Assembly (NCBI RefSeq): GCF_000308775.1
Contig: NZ_BAGJ01000165.1
Span: forward strand, 1-64,000
DNA from: Nocardia testacea NBRC 100365
GTDB lineage: Bacteria > Actinomycetota > Actinomycetes > Mycobacteriales > Mycobacteriaceae
Length of the DNA stretch: 64,000 nucleotides
Direction of reading: 5' to 3'
Shown: positions 61,073-64,000 of the stretch, piece by piece
How the letters are laid out: the number at the start of each line of letters is the position of its first letter
How positions within the stretch are numbered: position 1 is the first letter of the stretch
Position numbers and translations under genes: made by a program
Notes under the pieces: model-generated
What the model was told of the DNA's origin: nothing
Seen by the model: only the letters and a program-made list of their open reading frames with translations
Database searches by the model: none

Positions 61073-62473
61073 CTACTGGGGCGGGGCGGTCGGTTTGAGG
61101 GCGGCGGGGCTACCCGCCCGGATCGCGCCCAGCCACAGACCGGTGCCGTAGCCGATATCGTCGATCCGCCGGAACGCGATATAGCGCAGCGGATCCAGCC
61201 CGCCCGGCTCGCGATGGGTGTACCAGTCGACGGCGCCCTCGGCCAGCGCCAGCGACAGTGCGATCTGCCTTATCCGGCGCGAGAACAACATGGCGGCCAG
61301 GGTGATCGGCCAGTAGTGCCGGCACATGGCCGAGGCGATGCGCCACAGACCGGCGAAGAAACCGCGGGCCACGTAGATGGCCGCGACTCCGGTCGGGTTG
61401 TCGACGCCGGCGAACGCGCGACGCAACCGGCGCAGCGGCAGCAGCAAGGTGAGTCCCGCACCGAGCACGCCCCATCGGGTCCGGGTCGCCAGCAGCAGGG
61501 CCGCCGCCGCGGTCCATTTCGGTACCTGCAGCGGCGACACCATCCCCGCGTGGCGGTCGCTGAGCGGCGCGGCGCCGGTGCCGTAGAACATCTTGCGACG
61601 GAACCAGTCCCGGAACGACACCCGATGGTCGTGGGCCACATGCGCGGCCGGTTCGTAGCGGGCCCGCCAGCCCGAGCGTTCGAGGCGCCAGCACAGATCC
61701 ACGTCCTCGGCGACCTGCATGGTCTCGTCGAAGCCGCCCTCGGCCTCCAGGACCGAGCGGCGCACCAGCAGTGCCGCGCTGGGCACATAGGACACCACTC
61801 CGCGTGATTGCACTGCCGATTCGCGGCGGCCCAGGTCCAGGGAGGAGCGGGTGTGCTCGTAGCGGGCCAGCGTATTGGTCTCCGGATCCAGCGCCACGAT
61901 CCGGGGCGCCACCAGCGCCACCTGGGGGTCGCTGAAATGGCCGAGCATCACTTCGAGCCAGCCGCTGCGCGGTACCACGTCCGAGTCGAGGAAGGCCACG
62001 AACTGGGTCGTCGCGGCCCGCAGGCCGGTGTTGCGGGCCGCGGCCGGGCCGCGGCGCCGTTCGTGCCGGAGCACTTTCACCCGGCAGCGACCGGTGTGCT
62101 CGTCGGCGATCCGCACCTCGTCGTCGGAACCGTCGTCGACGACGATGACCGTATGCCCGCGCAGCGCGGCCAGCAGCCGGTCCAATCCGGCCGGGTTGTT
62201 GTGCAGCGGGACGATGATCGTCACATCCTCCGGCGACGGCAGCAGCCGCGGCCGGGGATTGGCCACCCCCGAATCCAGTAGCCGTCTGGCTACCACTGCC
62301 GATTGCGGGCTGTTCACCTCGAGATAGCCGTCGCCGATCATTTCGGCGGCCTCGGGAGCCAAGCGCAGCAACCGGGCAGGTGAACCTCCGATAAGGATTC
62401 GACCCCCCGAGTATGCGCGTACCCGTGGGTCGATCCGCACCCCGAATCCGTCGGGCAGGCGATCATTGCGCAT
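61073..62473 (-). CDS. mftF: Mycofactocin glycosyltransferase MftF
   Basis: A 466-residue family 2 glycosyltransferase that adds glucose units to premycofactocin. The N-terminal RLPDGFGVRIDPRVRAYSGG and GSPARLLRLAPEA are MftF-specific. The GT-A core has VTIIVPLHNNPAGLDRLLAA, VVDDGSDDE, FLDSDVVPRSGWLEVMLGHF and AEDVDLCWRLERSGW. A C-terminal hydrophobic region (about 300-420) associates with the membrane. ATG 62473 aligns with the mycobacterial start; ATG 62509 is possible. It is separated from mftC by a terminator, and mftD/mftE are absent between them. Confidence 0.9.
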   Translation of the reverse strand: MRNDRLPDGFGVRIDPRVRAYSGGRILIGGSPARLLRLAPEAAEMIGDGYLEVNSPQSAVVARRLLDSGVANPRPRLLPSPEDVTIIVPLHNNPAGLDRLLAALRGHTVIVVDDGSDDEVRIADEHTGRCRVKVLRHERRRGPAAARNTGLRAATTQFVAFLDSDVVPRSGWLEVMLGHFSDPQVALVAPRIVALDPETNTLARYEHTRSSLDLGRRESAVQSRGVVSYVPSAALLVRRSVLEAEGGFDETMQVAEDVDLCWRLERSGWRARYEPAAHVAHDHRVSFRDWFRRKMFYGTGAAPLSDRHAGMVSPLQVPKWTAAAALLLATRTRWGVLGAGLTLLLPLRRLRRAFAGVDNPTGVAAIYVARGFFAGLWRIASAMCRHYWPITLAAMLFSRRIRQIALSLALAEGAVDWYTHREPGGLDPLRYIAFRRIDDIGYGTGLWLGAIRAGSPAALKPTAPPQ

Positions 62474-62604
62474 TCCACGGATGGTAACTGCCGATTCGAT
62501 ACAAGACATCAGCAGTCCGGGAAAAAGTGTTTCGAGCCGGAGAAATTCCCGGAATCACCGGGAGCGCGGACATGAAATAGGTCACCACCGCCGTAGCACG
62601 GGTA

Positions 62605-62654
62605 TGAAAAGCCGCCCGGAGCAACGATCTGGCTATCGGCGCTCCGGGCGGCTT
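62605..62654 (-). terminator. Intrinsic terminator after mftC
   Basis: On the minus strand AAGCCGCCCGGAGC pairs with GCTCCGGGCGGCTT across an 18-base loop and is followed by TTC after the stem T's. It lies 12 bp after the mftC stop and before mftF. Confidence 0.8.
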
Positions 62655-62666
62655 CCCGGAAGTTCC

Positions 62667-64000
62667 TCACACGAGCGGACTCTCGTCGCACGCACGCGCC
62701 GGGCGCCGGGCCGGCGGCAGCAGCGTCAGCGGAACCGGACCCCCCGAACGCGATCGGCGCGGGGTGCTCTTGTGGGAATGGTCCACCGCCGGGCGCGGGA
62801 TCACCCGGCCGGTGGCGGCCAGCGCCGCTTCCCCGTAGCCCTGGACGCATTCCGGGTCCGGACCGTCGGCGGGCAGCCCGGTGAAGAACTTCGCCGCCAT
62901 ACACCCGCCACGGCAGGAGTCGTAGTGCGCGCACGAGGCGCAGGCCCCGCCGCCGCTGGGCTCCCGCAACTCCTCGAACAGCGCGGATTCCCGCCACACC
63001 GTGGCGAAACCGCCGTCGGTGACCACGTTCCCGGCATGGAATTTCTCGTGGATGGCGAACGGGCAGGCGTAGACGTCACCCAGCGGATCGACCAGGCACA
63101 CCACCCGGCCGGCCCCGCACATGTTCAATCCGGGCAGCGCCTGACCGTAGGCGGAGAGGTGGAAGAACGAATCTCCGGTCAGCACACCCTCGCCGTTGCG
63201 GACCAGCCAGTCGTAGAGCGTGCGCTGCTGTTCCGGAAGCGGATGCAGTTCGTCCCAGACGTCCGCGCCGCGACCCGACGGCCGGAGCCGGGTGAGCCGC
63301 AGGGTGGCGCCGTAGCGGTCCGCGATCTCCTTGAACTGGTCGAGCTGGTCGATATTGTGCCGGGTGGCCACCACGGACAATTTCGCGTCCCGGAACCCGG
63401 CGTTCGCGAGATTTTCCAGCGCCCGGATCGCCGTGGCATAGCTACCCGGTCCGCGGACCGCGTCGTTCACCTCGGCGTCGGCGCCGTCCAGCGAGATCTG
63501 GACGTCGACGTAATCGCTGGCGGCGAGCCGCTGCGCGACCTCCGGCGTGATCCGGACACCGTTCGTGGAGAATTTCACCCCGACCTGGTGCGAGGTCGCG
63601 TAATCGACCAGTTCCCAGAAATCCGGACGCACGGTGGGTTCACCGCCGCCGATGTTCACGTAGAACACCTGCATCCGCTGGAATTCGTCGATCAGTGCCT
63701 TGCACTGTTCGGTGCTGAGTTCGCCGGGATCACGCCGGCCGGACGAGGACAGACAGTGCACACACGAGAGATTGCACGCGTAGGTGAGTTCCCAGGTGAG
63801 GCAAATCGGCGCCGCCAGCCCCGATTCGAAACGATCCACCAGCCGGACCGCCGGGTCGGCCGGGCCTACCCCGGTGAAGGGCGCGGGCTCGCTGAGCACC
63901 GCGGTTTCCGGCGCCCGCTGGATCATCTGCGAATCGGCCAGTTCGGTCAGCGCCCGCACGTACGGGGCGGCGGCCGAGTCCTCGATCCCGGCGGCCCGGA
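62667..64000 (-). CDS. mftC: Mycofactocin radical SAM maturase MftC, continuous with an MftB-like segment at the window edge
   Basis: The gene runs off the window; at least 444 codons are visible. MftC decarboxylates and crosslinks the C-terminal Val-Tyr of the MftA peptide. The radical SAM motif is YACNLSCVHC (CxxxCxxC), preceded by APICLTWELT. SPASM cysteines lie in CGAGRVVCLVDPLGDVYACP, CASCAHYDSCRGGC and DPECVQG, for extra Fe-S clusters. Upstream, with no stop codon, the frame reads AAGIEDSAAAPYVRALTELA and DSQMIQRA, which looks like the end of the MftB chaperone. Either mftB and mftC are fused, or mftC starts at GTG 63959 or ATG 63926 in an unusual overlap. Confidence 0.92.
   Translation of the reverse strand, partial: RAAGIEDSAAAPYVRALTELADSQMIQRAPETAVLSEPAPFTGVGPADPAVRLVDRFESGLAAPICLTWELTYACNLSCVHCLSSSGRRDPGELSTEQCKALIDEFQRMQVFYVNIGGGEPTVRPDFWELVDYATSHQVGVKFSTNGVRITPEVAQRLAASDYVDVQISLDGADAEVNDAVRGPGSYATAIRALENLANAGFRDAKLSVVATRHNIDQLDQFKEIADRYGATLRLTRLRPSGRGADVWDELHPLPEQQRTLYDWLVRNGEGVLTGDSFFHLSAYGQALPGLNMCGAGRVVCLVDPLGDVYACPFAIHEKFHAGNVVTDGGFATVWRESALFEELREPSGGGACASCAHYDSCRGGCMAAKFFTGLPADGPDPECVQGYGEAALAATGRVIPRPAVDHSHKSTPRRSRSGGPVPLTLLPPARRPARACDESPLV

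Overview
The window is GC-rich actinobacterial DNA. It carries a complete mce/yrbE operon, part of a mycofactocin cluster, a steroid-catabolic cluster and an accD1-accA1 leucine cluster ordered as in mycobacteria. Together these point to the Mycobacteriales, most likely Nocardia or a close relative; the genus is an inference. No rRNA, tRNA, CRISPR array, insertion sequence or prophage was seen.

Layout. 0.3-4.4 kb: an MFS carrier, a MerR/hydrolase pair behind a palindromic site, a Uma2-type protein and the tail of a decayed methyltransferase gene. 4.5-13.7 kb: a divergent TetR regulator and the leucine/isovalerate module (accD1, accA1, acyl-CoA dehydrogenase, MaoC-type hydratase, CitE-type lyase), then acetoacetyl-CoA synthetase. 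13.9-16.4 kb: TetR, a 42-residue membrane peptide, an FAD monooxygenase and a four-helix membrane protein. 16.6-19.5 kb: a zinc alcohol dehydrogenase and two SDRs of mycofactocin-coupled type. 19.6-22.3 kb: a three-gene operon (winged helix, recombinase-like protein, 27-residue membrane peptide), a helix-turn-helix/TPR regulator and a Nudix hydrolase.

22.5-40.1 kb is a steroid-type catabolic region. It holds a C-C hydrolase, KstD, a delta5-3-ketosteroid isomerase with Tyr14/Asp38/Asp98, a second FAD dehydrogenase, a Baeyer-Villiger monooxygenase, PadR and IclR regulators, an esterase, an SDR, and an operon of KshA, an HsaA-type hydroxylase and an HsaC-type extradiol dioxygenase. Gene remnants lie inside it at 31-32 kb and 34.3 kb, beside a kinase-fold protein with a disordered N-terminus. 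Two palindrome families recur in the promoters of this region.

40.2-51.4 kb: a double-TetR regulator of Mce3R type converges on a mce operon of two small membrane proteins, yrbEA, yrbEB, mceA-F and one Mce-associated protein, nearly all joined by overlapping stop/start codons. 51.7-58.9 kb: an MpaB-type oxygenase, a streptogramin-lyase-like propeller, a truncated carboxymuconolactone decarboxylase, an ABC sugar importer without ATPase, and an ATPase_2/DUF234 protein. 59.6-64 kb: mycofactocin genes mftG, mftF and mftC. The mftC frame runs to the window edge with a tail that looks like MftB, and mftD and mftE are not at their usual place between mftC and mftF.

How the parts fit: KstD, isomerase and KshA open the steroid B ring, the HsaA/HsaC/HsaD-type enzymes cut the aromatised A ring, Mce/YrbE may import the lipid substrate, and mycofactocin may serve the coupled SDRs. 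HMG-CoA-derived acetoacetate from leucine would be re-activated by the acetoacetyl-CoA synthetase.
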